Assembly: GCF_002294725.1 (NCBI RefSeq) | Contig: NZ_NSFT01000001.1 | Coordinates: 186,001-250,000 of the forward strand | Direction: 5' to 3' | Length of the DNA: 64,000 nucleotides | Source: Mesorhizobium sp. WSM4313 | Lineage (GTDB): Bacteria; Pseudomonadota; Alphaproteobacteria; Rhizobiales; Rhizobiaceae | In this document: piece by piece, positions 32,127 to 41,552 of the stretch | Numbering within the stretch: the first letter of the stretch is position 1 | Layout: the number at the start of each line of letters is the position of its first letter | Position numbers and translations under genes: made by a program | The notes under the pieces: generated by a model | What the model saw: the letters and a program-made list of their open reading frames with translations, nothing else | Told to the model about the DNA's origin: nothing | Databases searched by the model: none

Positions 32127-33704
32127 TCAGAAATCCGTCGGCGCGCCGCCTTCGGCGCGGCGTTTCTCGACGAAGTCGTTGAGCTCCTCGCGGATGGCCG
32201 GATCCATATAGGGCTCCTCGTAGGAGGCAAGGCGCTCCTTCCAGACCTTGTTGGTCCGCTCCATCGCCGTCGGCGAGCCCGCCTCGGTCCAGGTCTCGAA
32301 GTTGCGCCAATCGGAGACGATCGGCGAGTAGAAGGCGGTCTTGTAGCGCTCCTGCGTATGCTGGGTGCCGAAGAAATGGCCGCCGGGGCCGACCGACTGG
32401 ATGGCGTCGAAGCCGAGCGCGTCCTCGGAGAGGTCGAGCGGGGTGAGGAATTCGGCCACCATCTGCAGAAGGTCGATGTCGAGGATGGTCTTTTCATAGG
32501 AGCAGCGCAGGCCGCCTTCCAGCCAGCCGGCGCCGTGCATCATCAGATTGCCGCCGCCCTGGATGGCGCCCCAGAGCGAGAACACGCTCTCATAGGCAGC
32601 CTGCGCGTCGACCGTGTTGGCGGCGCAAGTGTTGGAGGTGCGGTAGGGGATGTTGTAGCGACGGGCGAGCTGGCCGCCGACGAGCTGCGCCTTCATATAT
32701 TCGGGCGTGCCGAAGGCCGGCGCGCCGGACTTCATGTCGACATTGGAGGTGAAGCCGCCATAGCCGACCGGCGCGCCTTTCTTGACCATCTGCGCGAAGG
32801 CAATGCCCGAGAGCGCCTCGGCGTTCTGCTGCACCAGCGCGCCGGCGACGGTGACGGGCGCCATGGCGCCGGACAGCGTGAAGGGCGTGACGATCACGGC
32901 CTGGCCCATGCTCGACATCTGGATGATGCCTTCCATCATCGGCACGTCGAGCTTGAGCGGCGAATTGGTGTTGATGATGGTGAAGACCGACGGTTCCTGC
33001 ATCAGCTGCTCGCGGGTGATGCCGCGCGCGATGCGAGTGATCTCGATGCCGTCGACGTTGCGTTCCTTGCCGAGTGAATAGATGTGGAAGACCTTGTCGG
33101 TCAGCATGGCCAGGTCGCGAATGCATTCCAGGTGCCGCACCGACGGATGGATATCGATCGGCTCGACCGGATAGCCGCCGGTGGAGTGCAGGATGTTGTG
33201 CATCTGCGCAAGGCGCAGGAAGTTGCGGTAATCGGCCTGGTTGCCGGGCCTGCGGCCGCGGTCGAGGTCGGAGCAGTTCGGCGCCGAAGCCATCATCGAC
33301 AGGATGACGTTGTTGCCGCCGAAGCGCAGATTATGCGCCGGGTTGCGGGCATGCAGGGTGAATTCCGACGGGCAGTGCGAGACAAGCTCGAGGATCATGT
33401 CGCTGTCGAAGCGCACGCGCTCCGAGCCTTCGCGCACGTCCGCGCCATGCGCCTTCATGATGCGGCGGGCCTCGTCGTGCAGAACGTCGACGCCGATTTC
33501 CCTCAGCACGCGCAGTGAGGCGAGGTGGATTGATTCCAATTCGTCATCGGACACCAGCCTGGTCGGCGTCAGCGGGTTCTTCAATTGCCGGAAGGCGGGC
33601 TGCTCGAAGGCGGCCGAACCGCCGGCGCGCTTTCCCGCGCGGCCGCCACGGCGGGCGCGATCGGTTGCCAGTGCCGGCTCGGCAGGATGAAGGGCGGCAG
33701 TCAT
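32127..33704 (-). CDS. Trimethylamine/betaine methyltransferase-superfamily protein MttB2 (non-pyrrolysine)
   Basis: A 525-residue paralogue of MttB1 with the same length and layout: an Arg/Gly-rich N-terminus, ESIHLASLRVLREIGVDVLHDEARR, GGYPVEPI, IINTNSPLKLDVPMMEGI, FGTPEYMKAQLVGGQLARRYNIPYRTSNTCAANTVDAQAAYES and GWLEGGL. It has no in-frame UAG. The two differ enough to suggest different methyl donors. It heads a minus-strand series with the DUF559 gene and the dimethylglycine dehydrogenase-like gene. The ATG at 33704 starts MTAALHPAEPALATD. It probably shares the corrinoid protein at 14037. Confidence 0.92.
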   Translation of the reverse strand: MTAALHPAEPALATDRARRGGRAGKRAGGSAAFEQPAFRQLKNPLTPTRLVSDDELESIHLASLRVLREIGVDVLHDEARRIMKAHGADVREGSERVRFDSDMILELVSHCPSEFTLHARNPAHNLRFGGNNVILSMMASAPNCSDLDRGRRPGNQADYRNFLRLAQMHNILHSTGGYPVEPIDIHPSVRHLECIRDLAMLTDKVFHIYSLGKERNVDGIEITRIARGITREQLMQEPSVFTIINTNSPLKLDVPMMEGIIQMSSMGQAVIVTPFTLSGAMAPVTVAGALVQQNAEALSGIAFAQMVKKGAPVGYGGFTSNVDMKSGAPAFGTPEYMKAQLVGGQLARRYNIPYRTSNTCAANTVDAQAAYESVFSLWGAIQGGGNLMMHGAGWLEGGLRCSYEKTILDIDLLQMVAEFLTPLDLSEDALGFDAIQSVGPGGHFFGTQHTQERYKTAFYSPIVSDWRNFETWTEAGSPTAMERTNKVWKERLASYEEPYMDPAIREELNDFVEKRRAEGGAPTDF

Positions 33705-34015
33705 GAGAAGCCTCGTGAGGATGCGAATTTGGCCGGCATAATGGACTGGCAACAATGCAGCCGGTGAGGAGGCGGCGACCACTAGGGCGAGGGAAGCGAC
33801 ATGACGGAAGGGGAGGCGGCTGAAGGCGATCGGCCGCTCGGCTGCCTGCCGTCATCGTCGGGCTCGATACGTTGCTGGGTGCCGCTACCTTGTGCTGATC
33901 CTGGCAGCGCCAGCGCTCCTGACAGGGACTGGCTGGAGCATGCGCTTTAGCCGCCGTTGGCCCTTACGGCTGTCGCCGGTAGCGGCTAAGGCTCCGAACG
34001 ATTGGAGCGGCATTG
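33705..34015. other. 311-nt divergent intergenic region
   Basis: The region lies between MttB2 (minus) and the MFS gene (plus). I see no gene, repeat or strong palindrome in it. Promoters for both genes must be here, but I cannot assign convincing boxes. Confidence 0.5.
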
Positions 34016-35176
34016 ATGGCGCTGGCGGGCTCGGAAAGCGACGAGACGGTGCAGTGGGCCGCGATCACCGGCGTGATCGCGACGGTTTCCGTCTTCGCCA
34101 TAGCGCAAGGACTTTCCTATCCGCTGCTCAGCTTCATCCTGCAGCGGCAAGGCATTTCGCCGGCGATGATCGGACTGTCGGCGGCGATGACGCCGGTCGG
34201 CTTCATCCTGTCCTCGCCGCTGATCCCGGGATTGGCGCGCCAGTTCGGGGCAGGGCGGACCGCGCTGACCTGCGCGGCGCTTTCGGCGCTGGTACTGGCG
34301 CTGATCGGCTGGACGCAAAATGTCTATCTGTGGTTCCCACTGCGCTTCCTGATCGGCGTGGTGACCAATCCGCTCTATGTCTTGAGCGAAATCTGGGTGA
34401 TCGCTCTGGCGCCGCCGGCGCGGCGCGGCCGCGTCATGGGCATCTATTCAACCATCATCTCGGCGGGCTTCGCGGCCGGGCCGCTTTGCCTGCTCGGCGT
34501 CGGCACCGAAGGCTGGCCGCCTTTCCTTGTCGGCATTCTTGCCTTCCTCTTCTGCGGCGGCTGCCTGGCCGTGGTGGTGAAAAGGCTGCCGAAGGTCGAC
34601 GAGACCGAGAACAAGGTTTCGGTGCTGGGCTTCATACCAATGGCCTGGCTGCTTATGTCGGCCGTGATCGTCGCGGCCGGGTTCGAGCAGGCGATACTGG
34701 CGCTGCTGCCGGTCTATGGGACGCATCACGGCATTCCCGAAGCGCGCATGTCGGCGCTGCTTTCCGTGATGATCGCCGGCAACATCGCCATGCAGGTGCC
34801 GCTCGGCCTGCTCGCCGAAAGGCTGACGGCGCGCCTGGTGCGGTTCGGCTGCGTGGCGGTGACCGTCCTTGGATGCGTGGCTTTGCCGGCGCTGATCGAG
34901 ACGCCGCTGATCTGGGCTTGCGTCTTTATCTGGGGCGCCGTTTCCTACGGCATCTACACGATGTCGATCATCGAGCTCGGCGAGCGCTTCACCGGGTCGG
35001 CGCTGGTTGCCGGCAATGCCGCCTTCTCGCTGATGTGGGGTTTTGGCGGCATCGTCGTGCCGCCGCTCACTGGCGGCGTCATGGATGTCATTGGCGCCGC
35101 CGGCCTGCCGGTCACGCTTGGCGCCATCTGCGCGGCGCTGGCGGCGGCGACAGTTGTTCGACGGCGCGTTTTATGA
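34016..35176 (+). CDS. MFS transporter
   Basis: A 386-residue, 12-helix major facilitator protein. The first helix is VIATVSVFAIAQGLSYPLLSFIL. The loop between helices 2 and 3 carries the degenerate motif GLARQFGAGRTALT. Helix 5/6 region GRVMGIYSTIISAGFAAGPL is characteristic. The ATG at 34016 is used, as GGAG lies about 9 nt upstream; the TTG at 34013 is in frame. The substrate cannot be told. It is divergent from MttB2, so it may import a methylated substrate or may serve an unrelated use. Confidence 0.88.
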   Translation: MALAGSESDETVQWAAITGVIATVSVFAIAQGLSYPLLSFILQRQGISPAMIGLSAAMTPVGFILSSPLIPGLARQFGAGRTALTCAALSALVLALIGWTQNVYLWFPLRFLIGVVTNPLYVLSEIWVIALAPPARRGRVMGIYSTIISAGFAAGPLCLLGVGTEGWPPFLVGILAFLFCGGCLAVVVKRLPKVDETENKVSVLGFIPMAWLLMSAVIVAAGFEQAILALLPVYGTHHGIPEARMSALLSVMIAGNIAMQVPLGLLAERLTARLVRFGCVAVTVLGCVALPALIETPLIWACVFIWGAVSYGIYTMSIIELGERFTGSALVAGNAAFSLMWGFGGIVVPPLTGGVMDVIGAAGLPVTLGAICAALAAATVVRRRVL

Positions 35177-35246
35177 CCGGCCCCGAATGGCTCTTGAATA
35201 TCAAGGCAGCGAACGCGATGTAGGCGGGGCCGCCGGATGGAGACCT

Positions 35247-37319
35247 GTGACCAGCACGATGACCAAAACCCAGCTCGAATTGACCGCCGACGATCCCTAC
35301 CTCTGGCTTGAGGATCGCAACGGCAAGGAAGCGCTGGAGTGGGTTCATCGCCAGAATGCGCTGACGGTCGCCGAATTGCAGGGCGATCCTTCCTACCAGG
35401 CGACCTTCGAGATCGCGCTCGACCTGATGACGGCCGAGGACAATATCCCAGTCGGGGCTGCGCTTGCCGGCTATGTCTATAATTTCTGGCAGGACAAGAC
35501 CAATGCGCTGGGTCTCTGGCGGCGCACGACGGTCGCGTCCTATAAGACCGACAAGCCCGACTGGGAGACGATCATCGACTTCGATCAGCTTTCCGCGAAG
35601 GAAGGCGTGAAGTGGGTGTTCGGCGGGGCGAGCCGGCTCTATCCCGATTTCAACCGCTGCCTGCTCTACATGTCGCCCGATGGCGGCGATGCCAGTGAGA
35701 TGCGCGAATTCGACATCGTGACGAAATCCTTCGTCGAGGACGGGTTTCGCGCGCCCGCTTCGAAGTCGGGCTTTTCCTGGCTGGACGAAAATACCGTGAT
35801 CGTCTCCGCCGCTTTCGAGGAAGACGACAAGACGCAGTCCGGCTACCCGCGCGTGATCAAGCTGTGGCGGCGCGGCGCCAAGCTCGAGGACGCCACGCCG
35901 ATCCTCGAAGGCGAGAAACAACATCTCGCGGTCGGCGGCGGCGTCGAATATGACGGCGACAAGCGGCACGTGCTGCTCGGCAAGACGCTCGACTTCTTCA
36001 CTTCGCACAGTTTCCTGCGGCTGGCTTCGGGCGAGAACCGGCGCATCCCGCTGCCCGACGACGCCACGGACACCGTGGTCTTCAAGGGCCAACTGATCTT
36101 CGGCGTGCGCAGCCCCTGGACGGCGCCGGACGGCACGCGCTGCCTGCCCGACGGGCTCTATTCGGTCGATTTCGATGGCTGGATCGAGAACGGTGCCTTC
36201 GGTCCGTTCCAGACCGTGCTCGAGCCGGCGCACCGCGTTTCGATCGCCGGCCTCGCCAGGACGCAGGACCGGCTGTTCATCAACCTGATGGACAATGTGC
36301 GCGGCAAGATCATCGCCTGCGACCGCGCCGCAGAAGGCTGGTCGCTGAAGCGGATAGCGCTGCCCGACAACGGCAATGTCGGCATCAGCCATGTCGAGCA
36401 TTTCGGGTCGAGCGTCTCCTTCTCCTTCACCGATTTCCTGACGCCGAGCTCGATCATCTGGTCGGATGACAATGGCGAGACGCTTCAAACGGTGAAGTCG
36501 CAGCCGGCCCGCTTCGACGCCTCGCCTTATATCTCGGAGCAGTTCGAGGCGCGCTCGAAGGCCGGCACGATGATCCCGTATTTCGTGGTGCGGCGGCGCG
36601 ACCAGAAAGGACCGGTGCCGACGCTGCTATACGGCTATGGGGGCTTTGAAGTGCCGCTGCTGCCCGGCTATGCCGGCATTCGCGGCAGGCTCTGGCTGGA
36701 CAGGGGCAATACCTATGTCCAGGCCAATATCCGCGGCGGCGGCGAGTTCGGTCCGGCCTGGCATCAGGCGGCGCTGAAGGGCAAGCGCCAGAACGCTTTC
36801 GACGATTTCGCGGCCGTGGCCGAGGACGTGGTCCGGCGCGGCATCACCACGGCGGCGCAGCTTGGCATCCAGGGCGGTTCCAATGGCGGCCTGCTCACCG
36901 GCACGTCGTTGACCCAGCGGCCGGAATTGTTCGGCGCCGTCATCATCGACGTGCCGCTGCTCGATATGCTGCGCTACACCGACCTGCCCCCCGGCGCCTC
37001 GTGGATCGCCGAATATGGCGATCCGTCGAAGCCGGAGGAGGCGGCCTGGCTCGGCGCCTATTCGCCCTACCACCATGTCGCGGCCGATGTCGCCTATCCG
37101 CCGGTGCTCCTGATGACGTCCACCGCCGACGACCGCGTCCATCCCGGACATGCGCGCAAGATGGCGGCGCGGCTGCAGGAGGCAGGTCACGGCAGGACGC
37201 TGTTCTTCGAGGAGACCGAAGGCGGCCATGGCGGGCGCGGCGACCGTCGGCCGCAGGCGGCGCAGACGGCGATGCGCTATGTTTTCCTGCAACGGGCGCT
37301 GGGTAAGCCTGCCTCATAG
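35247..37319 (+). CDS. Prolyl oligopeptidase-family serine peptidase (S9A)
   Basis: A 690-residue protein. The start ADDPYLWLEDRNGKEALEWVHRQN is typical of the family, followed by the beta-propeller (80-430) and the alpha/beta hydrolase domain. The domain has YGYGGFEVPLLPGY, RGGGEFGPAWHQA and the nucleophile motif GGSNGGLL near residue 550, with Asp and His in TADDRVHPGHA and EGGHGGRG. It cleaves short proline-containing peptides in the cytoplasm. The GTG at 35247 has GGATGGAG just upstream; the ATG at 35259 is the alternative. Confidence 0.92.
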   Translation: MTSTMTKTQLELTADDPYLWLEDRNGKEALEWVHRQNALTVAELQGDPSYQATFEIALDLMTAEDNIPVGAALAGYVYNFWQDKTNALGLWRRTTVASYKTDKPDWETIIDFDQLSAKEGVKWVFGGASRLYPDFNRCLLYMSPDGGDASEMREFDIVTKSFVEDGFRAPASKSGFSWLDENTVIVSAAFEEDDKTQSGYPRVIKLWRRGAKLEDATPILEGEKQHLAVGGGVEYDGDKRHVLLGKTLDFFTSHSFLRLASGENRRIPLPDDATDTVVFKGQLIFGVRSPWTAPDGTRCLPDGLYSVDFDGWIENGAFGPFQTVLEPAHRVSIAGLARTQDRLFINLMDNVRGKIIACDRAAEGWSLKRIALPDNGNVGISHVEHFGSSVSFSFTDFLTPSSIIWSDDNGETLQTVKSQPARFDASPYISEQFEARSKAGTMIPYFVVRRRDQKGPVPTLLYGYGGFEVPLLPGYAGIRGRLWLDRGNTYVQANIRGGGEFGPAWHQAALKGKRQNAFDDFAAVAEDVVRRGITTAAQLGIQGGSNGGLLTGTSLTQRPELFGAVIIDVPLLDMLRYTDLPPGASWIAEYGDPSKPEEAAWLGAYSPYHHVAADVAYPPVLLMTSTADDRVHPGHARKMAARLQEAGHGRTLFFEETEGGHGGRGDRRPQAAQTAMRYVFLQRALGKPAS

Positions 37320-37362
37320 GCATGGCTTGAATTCTAGGCCTCAGACGGCATAAGCTGCTGCC

Positions 37363-37485
37363 ATGATCCGCTTCAGCACATCAGGCGCCTTCGGGGTCGC
37401 GGTGACGCCGTCACCGCGCACGCTGCGCGCCGAGCTGTTGCGGCTGTGCGCCCGCATCGGCTATTCGCCGCCCCGTTTCCTCTGA
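37363..37485 (+). CDS. Doubtful 40-residue ORF
   Basis: A short frame encoding MIRFSTSGAFGVAVTPSPRT and then RAELLRLCARIGYSPPRFL. It has an ATG but only a weak ribosome-binding site and no family signature. It lies in the 217-nt gap between the peptidase and the aminotransferase. It is kept only as a possibility. Confidence 0.2.
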   Translation: MIRFSTSGAFGVAVTPSPRTLRAELLRLCARIGYSPPRFL

Positions 37486-37536
37486 CGAATCCGCCCCGGC
37501 CGCTGCCGGATTGATTCAAGAGGAAAGATCAAATCC

Positions 37537-38916
37537 ATGACCTATCAGAATTATTCGCTGAAGCAGCTTCAGCAGATCGATGCCGCGCATCACCTGCACC
37601 CCTTCACCGACCATAAGGAGCTGCGCGAGACGGGCTCGCGCATCATCACCCATGCCAACGGCCCGTTCATCTACGATGCCGACGGCACCGAAATCCTCGA
37701 CGGCATGGCGGGCCTGTGGTGCGTCAATGTCGGCTATGGCCGCGATGAGCTGGCTGAGGCTGCCTACGCGCAGATGAAGGAGCTGCCTTACTACAACTCC
37801 TTCTTCAAATGCTCGACGCCGACGCCGGTGCTGTTGTCGAAGAAGCTGGCGGAGCTGGCGCCGACGCATGTCAGCCAGGTCTTCTACGGTTCGTCCGGGT
37901 CGGAGGCCAACGACACGGCGCTCAGGCTCGTGCGCCACTATTGGGCGCTTGAAGGCAAGCCCGAGAAGAACCGCGTCATCTCGCGCAAGTCGGCCTATCA
38001 CGGCTCGACCGTCGCCGGCACGTCGCTGGGCGGCATGGAGCCGATGCACAAGCAACTCGGCGGCGCGGTGCCCAACATCGTCCATGTGATGATGCCCTAT
38101 GCCTATGAGCTCGCGTTGCCCGGCGAAAGCGACCATGATTTCGGCATCCGCGCGGCCAAGGCGGTCGAGGACGCGATCCTCGAAGCCGGCGCCGACAAGG
38201 TCGCCGCCTTCATCGGCGAGCCGGTGATGGGCGCGGGCGGCGTGAAGATCCCGCCGATGAGCTATTGGCCGGAAGTGGAGCGCATCTGCCGCAAATACGA
38301 TGTGCTTTTGATGCTGGACGAGGTGATCACCGGCTATGGTCGCACCGGCGAATGGTTCGCGGCGCAGACGTTCGGGATCGAGCCCGACACCATCACCACC
38401 GCCAAGGCGCTGACCTCGGGCTACCAGCCGCTCTCGGCGCTGCTGGTCGGCGACCGCATCGCCAAGGCGCTGGTCGAGAAAGGCGGCGAGTTCTACCATG
38501 GCTACACCTATTCCGGTCATCCGGTGGCTTGCGCGGTGGCGCTCAAGAACCTCGAGATCATCGAGAAGGAAGGCCTGGTCGAGCGCGTCAAGAACGACAC
38601 CGGTCCCTATTTCGCGCAGGCGCTGCAGGAGCGGATCGCCAGGCACAGGCTGGTCGGCGAGGTGCGCTCGATCGGCCTGATGGGCGCGATCGAGATCGTC
38701 AAGGACAAGGCGACCAAGGAACGTTATTTGCCATCGGGAAGTGCGGCGGTCGTCGTGCGCGACCACGCGATCGCGCAGGGCATGATGCTGCGGGCCACCG
38801 GCGACACTATGATTCTCTCGCCGCCGCTGATCTGGACGCGCGACACGATCGACATGGCTTGCGAACGCATCGCCAGGGCGCTCGATCTCGCTGACGCCGA
38901 TTTGCGCAAGCGCTAA
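37537..38916 (+). CDS. Class III (omega) aminotransferase
   Basis: A 459-residue PLP enzyme. The conserved segments are ANGPFIYDADGTEILDGMAGLWCVNVGYGRDELA, YGSSGSEANDTALRLVRHYW, EPVMGAGGVKIPP, LLMLDEVITGYGRTGEWFA and TTAKALTSGYQPLSA, where Lys is the Schiff base residue. A clean AAGAGGAAAGATCAA leader precedes the ATG. These enzymes transfer amino groups from omega-amino acids or polyamines, often to pyruvate. The neighbours do not fix the substrate. An interspersed element follows the stop at 38945. Confidence 0.92.
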   Translation: MTYQNYSLKQLQQIDAAHHLHPFTDHKELRETGSRIITHANGPFIYDADGTEILDGMAGLWCVNVGYGRDELAEAAYAQMKELPYYNSFFKCSTPTPVLLSKKLAELAPTHVSQVFYGSSGSEANDTALRLVRHYWALEGKPEKNRVISRKSAYHGSTVAGTSLGGMEPMHKQLGGAVPNIVHVMMPYAYELALPGESDHDFGIRAAKAVEDAILEAGADKVAAFIGEPVMGAGGVKIPPMSYWPEVERICRKYDVLLMLDEVITGYGRTGEWFAAQTFGIEPDTITTAKALTSGYQPLSALLVGDRIAKALVEKGGEFYHGYTYSGHPVACAVALKNLEIIEKEGLVERVKNDTGPYFAQALQERIARHRLVGEVRSIGLMGAIEIVKDKATKERYLPSGSAAVVVRDHAIAQGMMLRATGDTMILSPPLIWTRDTIDMACERIARALDLADADLRKR

Positions 38917-38944
38917 GCGGATATTCTCCGGGCGCTCCTGGCTA

Positions 38945-39044
38945 GAGCATTTCACCGTTTCACGGAAACAGCGAAATGCCCTATCTCCTTGTTTTGACGC
39001 AATTCCGGGCGGAAAACCGCTTACACTTTTCCTGGAATTGCTCT
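38945..39044. repeat. 100-bp interspersed palindromic element
   Basis: Starts GAGCATTTCACCGTTTC with an imperfect inverted repeat and ends TTTCCTGGAATTGCTCT. It matches 49051-49151 in length and layout, and partial copies at 3057-3146 and 57063-57111. It sits 29 nt after the aminotransferase stop. Confidence 0.8.
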
Positions 39045-39099
39045 AAGCGCCCGGTCCATTCCTGAAAGGCTCGTAGAGGGCGTCTCCGAAACGCAAAAA

Positions 39100-39121
39100 C
39101 CGCGTCCCTGCGGGAACGCGG
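39100..39121 (-). terminator. Hairpin with T run, probable terminator
   Basis: Stem CCGCGT/ACGCGG with an inner CCC/GGG pair and one bulge, between 39100 and 39121. The left flank AAAAA is a T run on the minus strand. It probably ends the mmsB transcript. The rest of 39045-39342 holds nothing I can recognise. Confidence 0.5.
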
Positions 39122-39342
39122 CTTTGCCAGATACACATGGCATTTCGCTACGAGAATACTTGCGAAATTTACGGGCTCCGGTACGCGAGACCTGATCCGG
39201 AGCGCCGGGCAGACGCGATGTCCGCCTCGCAGTCCGTTTTAAAGGCACATCGTTACCGGTGCGTTAGCAAGACCTTAAGCAAATCTAAATTTGCCGGCTT
39301 CGCACCGGAAAATCTTAGAAATAACCCTTCAAAAGCAGAGAC

Positions 39343-40227
39343 TTACGCCGGATTTCCGCGCAGGAAATTAATAATGCCGGAAAAATCGGCGCCGGCGTGG
39401 CCTTGCGCATTGAACAAGGCATAGAGCTGCGTGGCTTCGGCGCCGAGCGGAGTCGCGGCGCCTGCGTTCTGCGCGGCTTCCTGCGACAATTTCAGGTCCT
39501 TCAGCATGAGCGCAGCGGCAAAGCCGGGCTTGTAGTCGCGGTTGGCCGGCGAGGCCGGAACAGGGCCGGGCACCGGGCAATAGGTGGTGAGCGACCAGCA
39601 TTGGCCCGACGAGGTCGAGGCGACATCGTACAGCGCCTGGTGCGACAGGCCGAGCTTTTCGGCCAGCACGAAGGCTTCGGCGACGCCGATCATCGAGATG
39701 CCTAGAATCATGTTGTTGCAGATCTTGGCCGCCTGGCCTGCGCCGTCGCCGCCGCAATGAACGACGCGCCCGGCCATCGGCTTCAGGATCGGCTCGGCGG
39801 CGGCAAACGCCTGATCCGAGCCACCGGCCATGAAGGTGAGTGTGCCGGCAGCGGCGCCGCCCGTGCCGCCGGAGACGGGTGCGTCGATCGACGGATGACC
39901 ATGCTTCGCGGCAATGGCATGCGCCTTGCGCGCCGATTCGACATCGATGGTCGAGGAATCGATGAACAGCCCGCCTTTCCTGGCCTTGGGCGCGATGTCC
40001 TCATAAACCGACAGCACATGCTTGCCGGCCGGCAGCATGGTGATGACGACGTCAGCGTCCTTCACCGCCGCGACGGCGTTCGCCATGACGGTGACGCCGT
40101 GTTCCTTGGCAGTGGCTAGGTTCTCGGGCACGAGGTCGAAGCCCAGCACCGTATGACCCGCCTTTACGAGGTTGGCGGCCATGGGATTGCCCATATTACC
40201 GAGGCCGATGAAGGCGATGGTTGCCAT
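39343..40227 (-). CDS. mmsB: 3-hydroxyisobutyrate dehydrogenase
   Basis: A 294-residue beta-hydroxyacid dehydrogenase. The NAD site is IAFIGLGNMGNPMAANLVKAG (residues 4-24). The catalytic domain has DAPVSGGTGGAAAGTLTFM and GGDGAGQAAKICNNMIL, with the catalytic Lys in that last motif. It oxidises 3-hydroxyisobutyrate to methylmalonate semialdehyde in valine degradation. It is 20 nt downstream of the acyl-CoA dehydrogenase gene on the same strand, which matches that pathway and supports an operon. The longer frame to 41562 is the antisense-like extension through that gene. Confidence 0.93.
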   Translation of the reverse strand: MATIAFIGLGNMGNPMAANLVKAGHTVLGFDLVPENLATAKEHGVTVMANAVAAVKDADVVITMLPAGKHVLSVYEDIAPKARKGGLFIDSSTIDVESARKAHAIAAKHGHPSIDAPVSGGTGGAAAGTLTFMAGGSDQAFAAAEPILKPMAGRVVHCGGDGAGQAAKICNNMILGISMIGVAEAFVLAEKLGLSHQALYDVASTSSGQCWSLTTYCPVPGPVPASPANRDYKPGFAAALMLKDLKLSQEAAQNAGAATPLGAEATQLYALFNAQGHAGADFSGIINFLRGNPA

Positions 40228-40247
40228 CGTTTTCTCCCGATTTTGCG

Positions 40248-41414
40248 TCAGCGCCCAATCAACGAGCGCGCGATGATGACGCGCATGATCTCGTTGGTGC
40301 CTTCGAGGATCTGGTGGACGCGGAGATCCCGCACGAGCTTCTCGATGCCGTAGTCGTGCAGATAGCCATAGCCGCCGTGCAGCTGCAGCGCCTGGTTGGC
40401 GATGTCGAAACCGATATCGGTGACGAAGCGCTTGGCCATCGCCGACCATTTGCCGGCGTCGGGCGCCTTGCGGTCGAGCTTGGAAGCGGCGGCGTAGAGG
40501 AAGATGCGGGCCGCCTGCAGTTCCGTCTCCATGTCGGCCAGCCTGAACTGCAGCGCTTGGAACTGGTTGATCTTGGAGCCGAAGGCCTCGCGCTCGGCGG
40601 TATAGGCTAGCGCCTTGTCGAGCGCCGACTGCGCGCCGCCAAGCGAACAGGCGGCGATGTTGAGCCGGCCGCCGTCGAGGCCGGCCATGGCGATGCCGAA
40701 GCCGGCGCCTTCCGCGGCGAGCAGGTTGTCGGCCGGCACCTTGCAATCCTCGAAGATGACCTGGCGGGTCGACTGCATGTGCCAGCCCATCTTGTGCTCG
40801 TTGGCGCCGAACGAAAGGCCGGCCGCATCCTTGGGCACGACGAAGGTCGAAATGCCTTTCGGGCCATCGCCACCGGTGCGCGCCATCACGACATAGAGGT
40901 CGCTGTCGCCGGCGCCGGAGATGAACTGCTTGGCGCCGTTGAGCACGTAGTCGCCGCCACTCCTGACCGCGCGCGTCTTCAGCGCGGCGGCATCCGAGCC
41001 CGAACCGGGCTCGGTCAGGCAATAGCTCGCCAGCCACTCCATAGAGGTCAGTTTCGGCAGGAAGCGCTGGCGCTGCTCGTCGCTGCCGAAGCGGTCGATC
41101 ATCGAGGCCGCCATGTTGTGGATGGAAATGAAAGAGGAGAATGCCGGATCGGCGTGGGCAAGCGCCTCGAAGATCAGCACGGCATCCAGCCGCCCCAGCG
41201 CCGAGCCGCCGACATCGTCGCGCACATAGATGCCGCCGAGGCCGAGCGGCCCGGTCTCGCGGATCACATCGGCGGGGAAGTGCTTTGCCTTGTCCCAGTC
41301 GAGTGCATTGGGCGCGACGCGGTCCGCCGCGAAGGCTCGGGCCATCTCCTGGATGGCGCGCTGTTCCTCGTTGAGCTCGAATTGGCCAGTGCCCGCATCG
41401 ACTGCCGCGTCCAT
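40248..41414 (-). CDS. Acyl-CoA dehydrogenase, isobutyryl-CoA dehydrogenase type
   Basis: A 388-residue flavoenzyme. Motifs are FELNEEQRAIQEMARAFA, YCLTEPGSGSDAAALKTRA (FAD-binding signature 1), REAFGSKINQFQALQFRLADM and LQLHGGYGYLHDYGIEKLVRDLRVHQILEGTNEIMR (signature 2 with the catalytic Glu). The neighbour mmsB points to valine catabolism, where it would oxidise isobutyryl-CoA to methacrylyl-CoA. Other short-branched substrates are possible. The ATG at 41414 begins MDAAVDAGTGQFEL. Confidence 0.88.
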   Translation of the reverse strand: MDAAVDAGTGQFELNEEQRAIQEMARAFAADRVAPNALDWDKAKHFPADVIRETGPLGLGGIYVRDDVGGSALGRLDAVLIFEALAHADPAFSSFISIHNMAASMIDRFGSDEQRQRFLPKLTSMEWLASYCLTEPGSGSDAAALKTRAVRSGGDYVLNGAKQFISGAGDSDLYVVMARTGGDGPKGISTFVVPKDAAGLSFGANEHKMGWHMQSTRQVIFEDCKVPADNLLAAEGAGFGIAMAGLDGGRLNIAACSLGGAQSALDKALAYTAEREAFGSKINQFQALQFRLADMETELQAARIFLYAAASKLDRKAPDAGKWSAMAKRFVTDIGFDIANQALQLHGGYGYLHDYGIEKLVRDLRVHQILEGTNEIMRVIIARSLIGR

Positions 41415-41552
41415 GGCGTGCTCCCTGTCGTTCAGGCCTTCTGGCCTGTCGTTTTTGGCTTTGCGCGCCGTTCAATCTAGACCAATGATGCCGCCGCGCA
41501 ACCCGGGCCGTTGAGAACCGGCTGTGCATGGAATGACGAACGGAGTTCTTGC

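Noticed and set aside
15006..33704. Pyrrolysine in the MttB homologues
   Set aside because: Both frames are uninterrupted by UAG, and no pylT-like tRNA or pyl genes were seen.
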